Both the position numbers and the translations under genes were made by a program. The notes beneath the pieces were generated by a model. That model searched no databases and was not told the DNA's origin. It saw nothing but the letters and a program-made list of their open reading frames with translations. Positions 36,271-44,345 of a stretch of 64,000 bases of DNA are shown here, one piece after another. The stretch spans positions 124,001 to 188,000 of the forward strand of contig JARLJN010000008.1 in assembly GCA_031291255.1 (NCBI GenBank), given 5' to 3'. This DNA is from Gammaproteobacteria bacterium. Its GTDB lineage: Bacteria; Pseudomonadota; Gammaproteobacteria; DSM-16500. Each line of letters starts with the position of its first letter. Position 1 is the stretch's first letter.

Positions 36271-36771
36271 ATGCGAATTTCGGCTGTGATTGCACGTTCA
36301 GAAAATAATGTGATAGGTTTAAATAATAAATTACCTTGGCACATGCCTGCCGATTTAAAACATTTCAAACAACTGACTCTGGGTAAACCCATTTTAATGG
36401 GTCGTAAAACCTATGAATCTATAGGTAAGCCGCTGCCAGGTAGACAAAATATTATTTTAACGCAAGATAAAAATTTTTCGGCGCCTAACTGTACGGTAGT
36501 GCATTCTATCGCTGAAGCAGTTAAAGCGGCTGAGGGTAATGATGAGCTTTGTGTTATCGGAGGGGCTCAATTATTTGAATCTATGTTGGGACAGATACAA
36601 ACGCTTTATTTAACCGTCATTCATGCCGATTTTGATGGCGATGCTTATTTTCCCCTGTTAAATCCAGTTGAGTGGCATGAAATCCAAAGAGAAACTTTCC
36701 CCGCTGATGAGAGTAATCCCTATTCCTATAGTTTTATTACACTTTTAAGAATAGCGAGTAGCCCGGATTGA
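36271..36771 (+). CDS. folA: Dihydrofolate reductase
   Basis: A 166-residue DHFR reducing dihydrofolate with NADPH. ISAVIARSENNVIGLNNKLP, WHMPADLKHFK with the catalytic Asp, ILMGRKTYESIG and VIGGAQLFE are all standard. The last residues Ser-Ser-Pro-Asp and the TGA stop are encoded by the start of a dispersed GTAGCCCGGATT repeat. The natural C-terminus has therefore been cut or replaced by the repeat. gshB ends the same way. folA lies near apaH and rsmA, a loosened version of the E. coli rsmA-apaGH-folA cluster. Confidence 0.96.
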   Translation: MRISAVIARSENNVIGLNNKLPWHMPADLKHFKQLTLGKPILMGRKTYESIGKPLPGRQNIILTQDKNFSAPNCTVVHSIAEAVKAAEGNDELCVIGGAQLFESMLGQIQTLYLTVIHADFDGDAYFPLLNPVEWHEIQRETFPADESNPYSYSFITLLRIASSPD

Positions 36772-36849
36772 GCCCTGCGAAAATCCGGGATTGCCGGCAA
36801 GAGTCTCTGAAATCCTGCCCCGGATTTTCGCAAGCTCAATCCGGGCTAC
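36758..36849. repeat. Inverted pair of GTAGCCCGGATT repeats
   Basis: A forward unit (36758-36790) and an inverted unit (36818-36849) flank 27 bases, making a larger palindrome with nested hairpins. The forward unit overlaps the folA 3' end and supplies its stop. As a strong hairpin at the end of an operon it probably also acts in transcript termination or stability. Confidence 0.85.
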
Positions 36850-36936
36850 AAAAACCTAATATGGATTAATTTAGTGCTATTTCGACAAAAAGATGGTATT
36901 TTGCACACTCGTTAAAATTGAGTGGAGCATGAGTGA

Positions 36937-37938
36937 TTGAATATCCGACCAGGTAATAACCTAAGCATCAATGCAGATGTGTCTGCTACAAACGTAGATG
37001 ACACAGCCTATCGTTCTTTATCGGATTCATCTGAAGAAATCACTGCGCAAAATGAAAATGCACAATCTCTTTTAGCACACTACAAGCCTAGTCTGTGGAA
37101 CGCCGCTGGCGGAATGACGGGCACATTTGTTTGGCTGCTATTTTATTATGCTTTTGTAGAGCTTAAAAAAGGGGTCAATTTGCCTGCTGGCGCCAGTTAC
37201 CCGCTTTATATAGTGAACGCATTATTACAGGGAAAGTATGCAAATCTAGCCGCTAAACCTTTTATTAAAAAAGCATGTATGGCAGAAGGTGAGACCGAAG
37301 AAGAAGCAGAAAAATCTTCTGCGCATTATGCAAAAATCTATATTCCTGTAGATGCACAATTTGAACCTAATCTCGATTTATCCATTGCGTTTGCTCACTG
37401 GATGGAGTCTGGCGTATTTGATTTTAATCAAATGGGTGAGCCTGAGTTTTCAGCACGAGAGATAGGTGTGATGGCTGCAATGACTTTGTTATTGACGTCT
37501 TCATCACATTTTTTGATGACCTGGTATTTTTCAGGCGAAAAAGATTATATGGAGTCATTCGGAAAAATATTTATATTAACCATGGCGTTTTATTTTACTG
37601 ATGCTGTGTTTGATGTGGATTTTGATCATGATATGACTGCATTAACAACGAGTCTTCCTAATCTTTTGGGTTCGCTTTTGATGATGGGTGTGAGTTATGT
37701 TTTAGTTGATATTTTTGCAGAAAAAATGATTGCCTTAAAAAATAAATGCAGCTCTAGTGTAACAATTGAAGAGATGCAAGATGAAGAAAAAAGCATAGGA
37801 GACTCTCAACCCTCTACAGCATTAGCAGATCCATTGCTGCAAAACGATAGCGAAAATAATCGTCATCGATTTTTTAATTATGCTGAAAGCAAGCCATCTG
37901 CTCCCTCGTTTGAACATGTTATTCGTAGGGTGGGTTAG
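36937..37938 (+). CDS. Unrecognised polytopic membrane protein
   Basis: A 333-residue protein with about four hydrophobic segments, for example MTGTFVWLLFYYAFVELKK, IGVMAAMTLLLTSSSHFLMT, KIFILTMAFYFTDAVF and LPNLLGSLLMMGVSYVLVDI. The 60-residue N-terminus and the roughly 80-residue C-terminus are hydrophilic and rich in Ser, Asn and Glu. The start is TTG 36937 with GGAG nine bases upstream, immediately after an in-frame stop. The last two codons (Val-Gly) and the TAG lie in a GTAG-type hairpin. No family is recognised. Long hydrophilic tails around membrane helices are compatible with a host-membrane effector, but this is speculative. Confidence 0.6.
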   Translation: MNIRPGNNLSINADVSATNVDDTAYRSLSDSSEEITAQNENAQSLLAHYKPSLWNAAGGMTGTFVWLLFYYAFVELKKGVNLPAGASYPLYIVNALLQGKYANLAAKPFIKKACMAEGETEEEAEKSSAHYAKIYIPVDAQFEPNLDLSIAFAHWMESGVFDFNQMGEPEFSAREIGVMAAMTLLLTSSSHFLMTWYFSGEKDYMESFGKIFILTMAFYFTDAVFDVDFDHDMTALTTSLPNLLGSLLMMGVSYVLVDIFAEKMIALKNKCSSSVTIEEMQDEEKSIGDSQPSTALADPLLQNDSENNRHRFFNYAESKPSAPSFEHVIRRVG

Positions 37939-37964
37939 GTGCGCCTTTTGCACCGTAACCCACC
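37925..37964. repeat. GTAG-GGTGGGTTA hairpin repeat; likely terminator
   Basis: GTAG is followed by a stem GGTGGGTTA ... TAACCCACC, with an inner GGTGC/GCACC stem. It contains the stop of the membrane-protein gene and lies just before the end of apaH, which converges. It probably ends both transcripts, although no long T-run is present. Confidence 0.7.
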
Positions 37965-37972
37965 AGCTATTT

Positions 37973-38776
37973 TTAGGTAATAGAAAATAGTTTTCCATCT
38001 TCTAACCGCATCGCAGTTAAATGATATCCCCAGACATAGCCCGTATCTAATGCAAATACATGCGGGGTATTTGTGATGCCGCCTAGTGCTGCCCAGTGAC
38101 CAAATAAAATATTAATCTCAGCAGTTTTGCGGTTGGGAGCATTAAACCATGGCACATGATTAGTGGGTGAGTTCTCTAATTTACCTTTATTATTTAACTC
38201 TAAACGTCCTTCAGTCGTGCAATAACGTATACGCGTAAAATAATTTGTAATACATCTCAGTCTACCCCAGCTTTGCAAATCTTCTTCCCATAAATCAGGC
38301 TCGTTGCCATACATGTTCAAAAAAAATGTTTTTGCAGAGTCACTTTGTAAAACATCTTCTACTTCTTTAGACAAGCTTATCGCTTTATTTGCTGTCCACA
38401 TGGGGGCAACACCAGCATGTACTAATGCAAAATTAATTTTTTCATCATAATAAAAAAGCGGTTGATGCGATAACCAATGAATAATGTCTTCTCTATCAGG
38501 CGCTTCTAAAATATCAGTTAGCGTATCGTCATGCAGTCCTGGATGCGCATCATGAGCCACGGCCAATAGATGCAAATCATGATTGCCAAGCACTATCTTA
38601 TGTTGTTCACCTAGTTGTTTGATGAAGCGTAATGTTTCTAGCGACTGAGGGCCGCGGTTAACTAAATCGCCCGTAAACCATAGCACATCATTGTTATTAT
38701 CAAATGAAACAGCGTTAAGTAATTTTTCTAACGCATGAAAACATCCTTGTATATCGCCTATGGCGTAGGTAGACAT
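37973..38776 (-). CDS. apaH: Diadenosine tetraphosphatase (symmetrical)
   Basis: A 267-residue metallophosphatase hydrolysing Ap4A to two ADP and removing Np4 RNA caps. TYAIGDIQGCF, WFTGDLVNRGP and VLGNHDLHLLAVA are the three phosphoesterase motifs. NILFGHWAALGG and ALDTGYVWGYHLTA near the end are ApaH-specific. Length is close to E. coli ApaH (280). It lies downstream of rsmA on the same strand, separated only by a RAYT-type repeat element; the usual apaG between them is missing. Confidence 0.95.
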   Translation of the reverse strand: MSTYAIGDIQGCFHALEKLLNAVSFDNNNDVLWFTGDLVNRGPQSLETLRFIKQLGEQHKIVLGNHDLHLLAVAHDAHPGLHDDTLTDILEAPDREDIIHWLSHQPLFYYDEKINFALVHAGVAPMWTANKAISLSKEVEDVLQSDSAKTFFLNMYGNEPDLWEEDLQSWGRLRCITNYFTRIRYCTTEGRLELNNKGKLENSPTNHVPWFNAPNRKTAEINILFGHWAALGGITNTPHVFALDTGYVWGYHLTAMRLEDGKLFSIT

Positions 38777-38811
38777 TGTGTTGCTCCATCAATTTGTGCG
38801 AATCAATTTGG

Positions 38812-38929
38812 GGTCTTTGGGGTCAGGCCTGCATTGTGCGTTAAGTGATTATGGTAATTTTTAAAGTAGTCCGTCAATTAATTTTTACCATAACTAATTA
38901 ACGCACAATGCAGGCCTGACCCCAAGACC
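38812..38929. mobile_element. Inverted-repeat element, RAYT/MITE-like
   Basis: Two near-identical arms of about 53 bases face each other around a short centre. Their shared core is TGGGGTCAGGCCTGCATTGT followed by GCGTTAA. It carries no gene. Ends of this kind (GGGGTCAGG...GCATT) occur as dispersed elements associated with Y1/REP-associated transposases in Gammaproteobacteria; that assignment is from memory. It ends one base before the rsmA stop codon, so it separates rsmA from apaH. Confidence 0.75.
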
Positions 38930-39709
38930 TCAATTCTGCAAGCTGTTGCTGATATGAATATACTGTTCTACTGTTAATTGTTCGGGGCGTAGTTTGGAAT
39001 CAATATTTACTTTTTGCCAATCTTCATCTTGCATGAAGTGTTTTAAACAATTGCGTAATGTTTTGCGGCGTTGATTAAAAGCATGCTTCACTATGTTAGC
39101 AAAATGCGAATAATTTTTTGCAGGAAAAGGAATGGTTGTGTACGGAACCAATTTTACAATTTTAGAATCCACTTTTGGAGGAGGATCAAATGCTGTAGGA
39201 GGTACATCAAAGAGTGCGGTAACTTGACAGTGATATTGTACCATTATACTTAAACGGCCATAGTCAGAATTACCTATTTTTGCAGCCATGCGATCAACCA
39301 CTTCTTTTTGTAACATGAAATGCATATCTTCAATTTGTGTGGTGTATTCTAGCAAGTGAAAAATAAGCGGCGTGGAAATGTTGTAAGGCAAATTTCCAAT
39401 AACGCGCAATGGTTTTTCATCTGTAATTAATTTTGCAAAATCAAATTCTAATGCATCTGCTTGATAGACATTTAACACGCCTATGTCTTTGCAGCGTGCA
39501 GTAATATACGGTATTAAGTCTCTGTCTAATTCGACTACATCCATTACGCCAATTTTTTTTAAGACAGGTATAGTCAGCGCACCACGACCCGGACCAATTT
39601 CAACAATATGTTGTTGCTTGATGGGGTCTATCACATCCACTAAATGTTGAATGACTTGCGTATCACACAAAAAGTGTTGGCCGAAGCGTTTGCGCGCAGT
39701 GTGTCCCAT
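38930..39709 (-). CDS. rsmA: 16S rRNA dimethyladenosine transferase
   Basis: A 259-residue methyltransferase that dimethylates the two adjacent adenosines near the 3' end of 16S rRNA during 30S assembly. KRFGQHFLCD is the KsgA start, VEIGPGRGALT the SAM motif, RVIGNLPYNISTPLIF the catalytic N-L-P-Y motif, and the C-terminus KHAFNQRRKTLRNCLK is typical. It starts two bases after the Sel1 lipoprotein stop, so the two are one transcript. A mobile-type repeat directly follows it. Confidence 0.97.
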   Translation of the reverse strand: MGHTARKRFGQHFLCDTQVIQHLVDVIDPIKQQHIVEIGPGRGALTIPVLKKIGVMDVVELDRDLIPYITARCKDIGVLNVYQADALEFDFAKLITDEKPLRVIGNLPYNISTPLIFHLLEYTTQIEDMHFMLQKEVVDRMAAKIGNSDYGRLSIMVQYHCQVTALFDVPPTAFDPPPKVDSKIVKLVPYTTIPFPAKNYSHFANIVKHAFNQRRKTLRNCLKHFMQDEDWQKVNIDSKLRPEQLTVEQYIHISNSLQN

Positions 39710-39711
39710 TG

Positions 39712-40173
39712 TTATTGCAGCACGCGTTGTGCGGGTAAAAATCCTTGCGCAGCAGATTGCTTAAATAATCCAAGCGCCTTCTCTTTATTAGCCGACACAC
39801 CCAAACCATGTGCATATAAAACACCTAAGCTATATTGCGCACTTGCTAGATTCTGAGCGGCTGCTTTTCCATACCAACTTGCAGCGGTAGCGTAATTTTG
39901 TGGAACACCTTTGCCCGCAGCATATAAATAGCCTAATTCATTTTCAGCATACTTGTTGTCTTGGTTAGCAGATTTTCGGAAATAGCTAATGGCTTTAGGA
40001 TAATTTTTTGGAGTGTCTTGACCCAGTAAATATCTATATCCCATTTTATATTCATCTTGTCCAGAATAAACATGATCAAAACGATTTGCTAGAGATTCAT
40101 AAGTGTAACGTTCTGATGCGCAGCTTGCGCAGAGTATGCATAAACTAACAATGACTAATTTTTTTAAAAACAT
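39712..40173 (-). CDS. Sel1-repeat lipoprotein
   Basis: A 153-residue lipoprotein with a signal ending at lipobox CASC near residue 18. Two to three Sel1-like repeats follow (YPKAISYFRKSANQDNKYAE, then YATAASWYGKAAAQNLASAQ, then ALGLFKQSAAQGFLPAQ). Such repeats form helical solenoids for protein contacts. GAGAGG precedes the ATG. It lies between metQ and rsmA on the same strand. Sel1 proteins in Legionella (EnhC, LpnE) influence host entry and murein homeostasis; this shorter protein has no assigned role. Confidence 0.85.
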   Translation of the reverse strand: MFLKKLVIVSLCILCASCASERYTYESLANRFDHVYSGQDEYKMGYRYLLGQDTPKNYPKAISYFRKSANQDNKYAENELGYLYAAGKGVPQNYATAASWYGKAAAQNLASAQYSLGVLYAHGLGVSANKEKALGLFKQSAAQGFLPAQRVLQ

Positions 40174-40196
40174 GTGTAACCTCTCTTTTCTAAAAA

Positions 40197-41003
40197 TTAT
40201 TTTTTAAGTTTCCATGCTGGAATGGCTTGTCCATTAAAAATTTCTTTTGCTGATTTTAACACTTCTGGAGATTGTAATGCAGAAACTAATTGTTTTATGC
40301 GAGGATCGTTTTCTTCATTATCGCGAATCACGATAATGTTAGCATACAATGAATCACTTCCTTCATGGACTATAGCATCTTTGGTGGGAGTGAGGCCTGC
40401 AGGAATAGCATAATTTGTATTGATGACTGCAATATCCACATCAGCTAAGCTACGCGCTAGTTGTGCTGCATCCAGTTCTTTAAAGGAAAGTTGTTTAGGG
40501 TTGTCTTGAATATCGCTGGGTGTGGTGTAAAGCCCTGCGGTGCTTTTTAAACGTATAACACCCGCTTTTTGTAATAAGATAAGTGCGCGACCTTCATTGC
40601 TAGGGTCATTAGGTATAGCGACTAGCCCTTTCTTAGGAAGGTCGTTAATATGTTTTATTTTTTTTGAATACACTCCCATAGGATAAACAAATGTTTTACC
40701 TACAGTTTGGAGTGTGTATTTTCTATCTTTAATTTGTTGATCTAAAAAAGGTTGGTGTTGAAACATATTGGCATCAATGCTGCCATCATTCAGTGCGGCA
40801 TTCGGTTCTATATAATCTGTGAATTCAATTATTTTTATTTTTAATCCATATTTGTCTAACGCAACTTTTTTAGCAACTTCCATTAATTCTGTTTCAGGAC
40901 CTGAAATCGTGCCGACTTTTAAAATGCTTTTGTCTTCTGGCTGGCATCCCATCAAAGTGAATGCGCAAATTAACATAATTAATTTTTTGCTGAAATTTGA
41001 CAT
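40197..41003 (-). CDS. metQ: Methionine ABC transporter substrate-binding lipoprotein
   Basis: A 268-residue NlpA-family lipoprotein. The lipobox LMGC is at residues 17-20. LKVGTISGPETELMEVAKK, IIEFTDYIEPNAALNDGSID and NMFQHQPFLDQQ are characteristic MetQ segments, and DVDIAVINTNYAIPAGL holds further ligand residues. It delivers D/L-methionine to MetNI. It is the last gene of metN-metI-metQ, 22 bases after metI. No MetJ box or SAM riboswitch was seen upstream of the operon. Confidence 0.95.
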   Translation of the reverse strand: MSNFSKKLIMLICAFTLMGCQPEDKSILKVGTISGPETELMEVAKKVALDKYGLKIKIIEFTDYIEPNAALNDGSIDANMFQHQPFLDQQIKDRKYTLQTVGKTFVYPMGVYSKKIKHINDLPKKGLVAIPNDPSNEGRALILLQKAGVIRLKSTAGLYTTPSDIQDNPKQLSFKELDAAQLARSLADVDIAVINTNYAIPAGLTPTKDAIVHEGSDSLYANIIVIRDNEENDPRIKQLVSALQSPEVLKSAKEIFNGQAIPAWKLKK

Positions 41004-41025
41004 AAACTATCCTTAATTTTATTTT

Positions 41026-41685
41026 TTAAGCGCGAAAAAAAGAAAATCTTTTCACAAAAAAATCACCTATATATTGTATGGATTGCACTAAGATTATCAT
41101 TAGTACTATGGTGATTAACATAATTTGAATATCAAATCGTTGGTAGCCATAACGAATTGCAAGATCACCTAGTCCACCACCGCCTACTGCACCCGCCATT
41201 GCAGAATAACCCACTAAATTCACGACTGTTAATGTGAGGCCGTTAATTATGCTAGGAAATCCTTCTGGCAGCAAAACTTTCCGTATAATTTGCATGGGTG
41301 TGGCGCCCATGGCCATGGCTGCTTCTATGAGTCCTTTGTTCACTTCAAGCAAAGCGCTTTCAACTACGCGAGCAATAAATGGCATGGCGGCTAAACTTAA
41401 AGGCACTATAGCAGCGAGAGTGCCTATAGAAGTTCCAACGATTAATCGTGTAAAAGGAATCACGGCTATCATTAAAATAATAAAAGGAATAGAGCGCGTA
41501 ATATTAATGATGGCTGATAATGTTTTGTAAAGGTAAGTATTTTCCAAAAAATTTTTTGGTCTAGTCACATAAAGTAAAATACCTAGCGGCAAGCCTATCA
41601 GTGTTGCAATGCAACTTGCAGCAAGCACCATTAAAACCGTTTCACCGGTTGCTTTAAATAAAAGAAATAATATCGTTTGTGACAT
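41026..41685 (-). CDS. metI: Methionine ABC transporter permease
   Basis: A 219-residue inner-membrane permease with five hydrophobic segments. TGETVLMVLAASCIATLIGLP opens the protein. The EAA-type loop MAMGATPMQIIRKVLLPE docks on the MetN ATPase. LVGYSAMAGAVGGGGLGDLAIRYGYQRF is characteristic of MetI. The start overlaps metN by 32 bases, indicating tight coupling. Confidence 0.95.
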   Translation of the reverse strand: MSQTILFLLFKATGETVLMVLAASCIATLIGLPLGILLYVTRPKNFLENTYLYKTLSAIINITRSIPFIILMIAVIPFTRLIVGTSIGTLAAIVPLSLAAMPFIARVVESALLEVNKGLIEAAMAMGATPMQIIRKVLLPEGFPSIINGLTLTVVNLVGYSAMAGAVGGGGLGDLAIRYGYQRFDIQIMLITIVLMIILVQSIQYIGDFFVKRFSFFRA

Positions 41686-42709
41686 GACCTATAATCTCTG
41701 CGTTGACACCAATTCGTTTTAAATGATCTATGCCGGCTTGTAATTGATTTTTTTCACCATCAATTGCAACTAACATAATGCCCATAGCATGTTTTTTTAT
41801 ATACTCAACGTTGCCTTGTAAGATATTAATGCGCAAACCAAACTGTGTAATCAATTGCGAGATGATAGGTTGGTTAGCGGTGTCTGGAAGAAACCATAAT
41901 CGCAGCACAGGATGTGTGTTTTCATTGGCTGTTGCTAAAAGATGTTGTTGCAAAGTGGGCGCTAGAGTTTGTGATAAAGATGAAAAAATAAAATTCTTTG
42001 CAGTCTCGGTTTTTGGGTAAGCAAAAAATTCCCCGACTTCGTTTTCTTCAATGAGTTTACCGTTTTCTAAAATGCCTACACGATCACAGCAAGCTTTGAT
42101 GACAGACATTTCATGTGTGATTAAGAGTATGGCTATATTTAATTTATCACGTATGTCTCTTAAGAGTTGCAAAATGCTGTTGGTGGTCTCGGGATCTAAT
42201 GCGGATGTTGCTTCATCACATAATAACACTTGAGGCTCAGAGGCTAGCGCACGTGCAATGGCGACGCGTTGTTTTTGTCCGCCGCTCAGTTGGGCAGGAT
42301 AGTGGTTTCGTTTATCCATCAATCCCGTGAGTTCTAACAAAGGCATTATTTTATTTTTCATTTCTTGAGTAGACAATGAGCTCAGTTCTAAAGGAAAGGC
42401 AATATTGTCATAAACCGTTCGGGAAGAGAGTAAATTAAAGTGTTGAAATATCATTCCTATTTTACGGCGGGCACGGCGCAATTCGCCAGGCGTCAGTGTC
42501 GTGAGATCTTCACCATTGACTATGATTTGGCCGCTGGTGGGTTGTTCTAAAAGATTAACGCAGCGTATTAACGTGCTTTTCCCGGCCCCGCTTTTGCCTA
42601 TGATGCCAAAGATTTCGCCCGGCAAGACATGCAGATTGATATCATCTAGCGCTGTGATAGTGCTGTCAGGGGTGATATAATTTTTGTTTAGTTTCTGCAA
42701 TTTGATCAT
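41654..42709 (-). CDS. metN: Methionine ABC transporter ATP-binding protein
   Basis: A 351-residue ATPase. Walker A GKSGAGKSTLIRC, Q-loop IFQHFNLL, signature LSGGQKQRVAIA, Walker B VLLCDEATSALD and switch His LITHEM are intact. A C-terminal NIL (ACT-like) domain from about residue 265 senses methionine and inhibits transport when it is abundant. It is the first gene of the metNIQ operon and is divergent from pncB. Confidence 0.96.
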   Translation of the reverse strand: MIKLQKLNKNYITPDSTITALDDINLHVLPGEIFGIIGKSGAGKSTLIRCVNLLEQPTSGQIIVNGEDLTTLTPGELRRARRKIGMIFQHFNLLSSRTVYDNIAFPLELSSLSTQEMKNKIMPLLELTGLMDKRNHYPAQLSGGQKQRVAIARALASEPQVLLCDEATSALDPETTNSILQLLRDIRDKLNIAILLITHEMSVIKACCDRVGILENGKLIEENEVGEFFAYPKTETAKNFIFSSLSQTLAPTLQQHLLATANENTHPVLRLWFLPDTANQPIISQLITQFGLRINILQGNVEYIKKHAMGIMLVAIDGEKNQLQAGIDHLKRIGVNAEIIGHVTNDIISFI

Positions 42710-42825
42710 AATGAAACAATTTCTATTCTAAATTCTGGTTCTATATAATGCCTGGTTTTTCAATTTTTTAAATGAGAAAGTTTGCCTAAAGCGTGTTAGC
42801 TGGCAACTATGAGGATATTAAGCAC

Positions 42826-44262
42826 GTGATTTCCCCTTTATTAACTGACTTATATCAATTGACTATGGCATATGGCTATTGGCGTTTGAACATGCATGAG
42901 CGTGAGAGCGTATTCCATTTAGTCTTCCGCAACAACCCTTTTCAAGGTAATTATACCGTTGCTTGCGGGTTAGCCACTGTGATTGAGTTTATCCAACAGT
43001 GGAAGATTACGTCTGAGGATATAGAGTATCTCAAAAGTTTGAAAAATGCGGATGGAAGCGAATTGTTTTCTATTGAGTTTCTGACTTATTTAGCTGAGAT
43101 GAAGATTACTTGTAACATTGATGCTATCCCTGAAGGTACTGTTGTTTTTCCGCAAGAGCCTTTGCTGCGAGTGCAGGGCCCGCTGCTACAGTGCCAATTG
43201 TTAGAAACAGCTTTGTTGAATATTGTGAATTTTCAAACTCTCATTGCGACCAAAGCGGCACGTATATGCCAGGCAGTCGGAGAGGGAGACGAAGTATTGG
43301 AATTTGGTTTGCGCCGTGCGCAAGGTCCTGATGGTGCCTTATCTGCGAGTCGTGCGGCTTATATAGGTGGCTGTGCGGCTACCTCTAACGTGTTGGCTGG
43401 GAAATTATATGACATCCCTGTGCGCGGTACACACGCCCATAATTGGGTGACGGCATTTGCTGATGAAAAGACGGCTTTTGCTGCTTATGCAGAAGTGATG
43501 CCTCAGAACTGTGTTTTATTAGTCGATACTTACGATACGTTGAAAGGTATAGAAAACGCCATTTCTATAGGACAACAATTGCGTTTGCAGGGTGCCGAGT
43601 TATTAGGTGTGCGATTGGATTCGGGTGATTTAGCTAAGCTCAGCATACAAGCTCGCAGCATCTTAGATGCCGCAGGATTTACGGAAACACGCATAGTAGC
43701 GAGTAATACGTTAGATGAGTATTCCATAGCCTCTCTGCGTACACAGGGGGCTCCTATCACGGTTTGGGGAGTCGGAACTCACTTAGTAACAGCCTATGAT
43801 GAGCCAGCCTTAGATGGGGTTTATAAGCTTTCGGCATTACGTGAGTTGGACGGCAGGTGGGAATATAAATTAAAGCTTTCAGAGCAATCACTGAAAATTT
43901 CAAACCCTGGGATTTATCAAGTCAGGCGGTTTTTCAGTAAAGGGCAGCCAGTGATGGATATTTTATATGATATTGAAATAGGGATTTCTGATAGCCCTCA
44001 AGCTCAGACATATAAACAACCCACCGAAAATATCAGTATTTCTGGTTATGATGCGAGTCAAGATTTGTTGGTGCCTGTGTTAGTGCAGGGGCGCGTAATT
44101 TATTCTGCAGAGTCTATTCATCTTATACGTCAGCGTGCTGTTAGTCAGGTGGCACAATTTCGGAAATTCTATTCAGAGCAAAGCTATGCTGTGGGGTTAG
44201 AAAAAGATTTATTTGACCTAAAGCATAAGTTAATCAAAGAGTTAAAAAGCCCAAACTTGTAA
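42826..44262 (+). CDS. pncB: Nicotinate phosphoribosyltransferase
   Basis: A protein of about 478 residues that forms nicotinate mononucleotide from nicotinate and PRPP for NAD salvage. SPLLTDLYQLTMAYGYW is the family start, EFGLRRAQGPDGALSASRAA and GTHAHNWV hold the phosphoribosyl and substrate residues, and GVRLDSGDLAKLS follows. Start GTG 42826 has GAGGAT nine bases upstream; an upstream GTG at 42793 adds eleven residues with no ribosome site. It is divergent from metNIQ. The length matches the second NAPRTase type. Confidence 0.93.
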   Translation: MISPLLTDLYQLTMAYGYWRLNMHERESVFHLVFRNNPFQGNYTVACGLATVIEFIQQWKITSEDIEYLKSLKNADGSELFSIEFLTYLAEMKITCNIDAIPEGTVVFPQEPLLRVQGPLLQCQLLETALLNIVNFQTLIATKAARICQAVGEGDEVLEFGLRRAQGPDGALSASRAAYIGGCAATSNVLAGKLYDIPVRGTHAHNWVTAFADEKTAFAAYAEVMPQNCVLLVDTYDTLKGIENAISIGQQLRLQGAELLGVRLDSGDLAKLSIQARSILDAAGFTETRIVASNTLDEYSIASLRTQGAPITVWGVGTHLVTAYDEPALDGVYKLSALRELDGRWEYKLKLSEQSLKISNPGIYQVRRFFSKGQPVMDILYDIEIGISDSPQAQTYKQPTENISISGYDASQDLLVPVLVQGRVIYSAESIHLIRQRAVSQVAQFRKFYSEQSYAVGLEKDLFDLKHKLIKELKSPNL

Positions 44263-44345
44263 TTTTTAACGACGAATTCAAGCATTAAGTACATTTTTGT
44301 GCTAGTATTATAGTTATCTATATACAGAAGTATGAGGGTCTGGTT

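Noticed and set aside
36860..36880. A CTAATATGG-ATTAAT stretch before the membrane-protein gene as a second PmrA box
   Set aside because: Half-site spacing is off by one and several positions mismatch, so it is not convincing.
42710..42825. MetJ boxes or a SAM riboswitch before metNIQ
   Set aside because: No AGACGTCT-like repeats and no riboswitch core structure could be seen.
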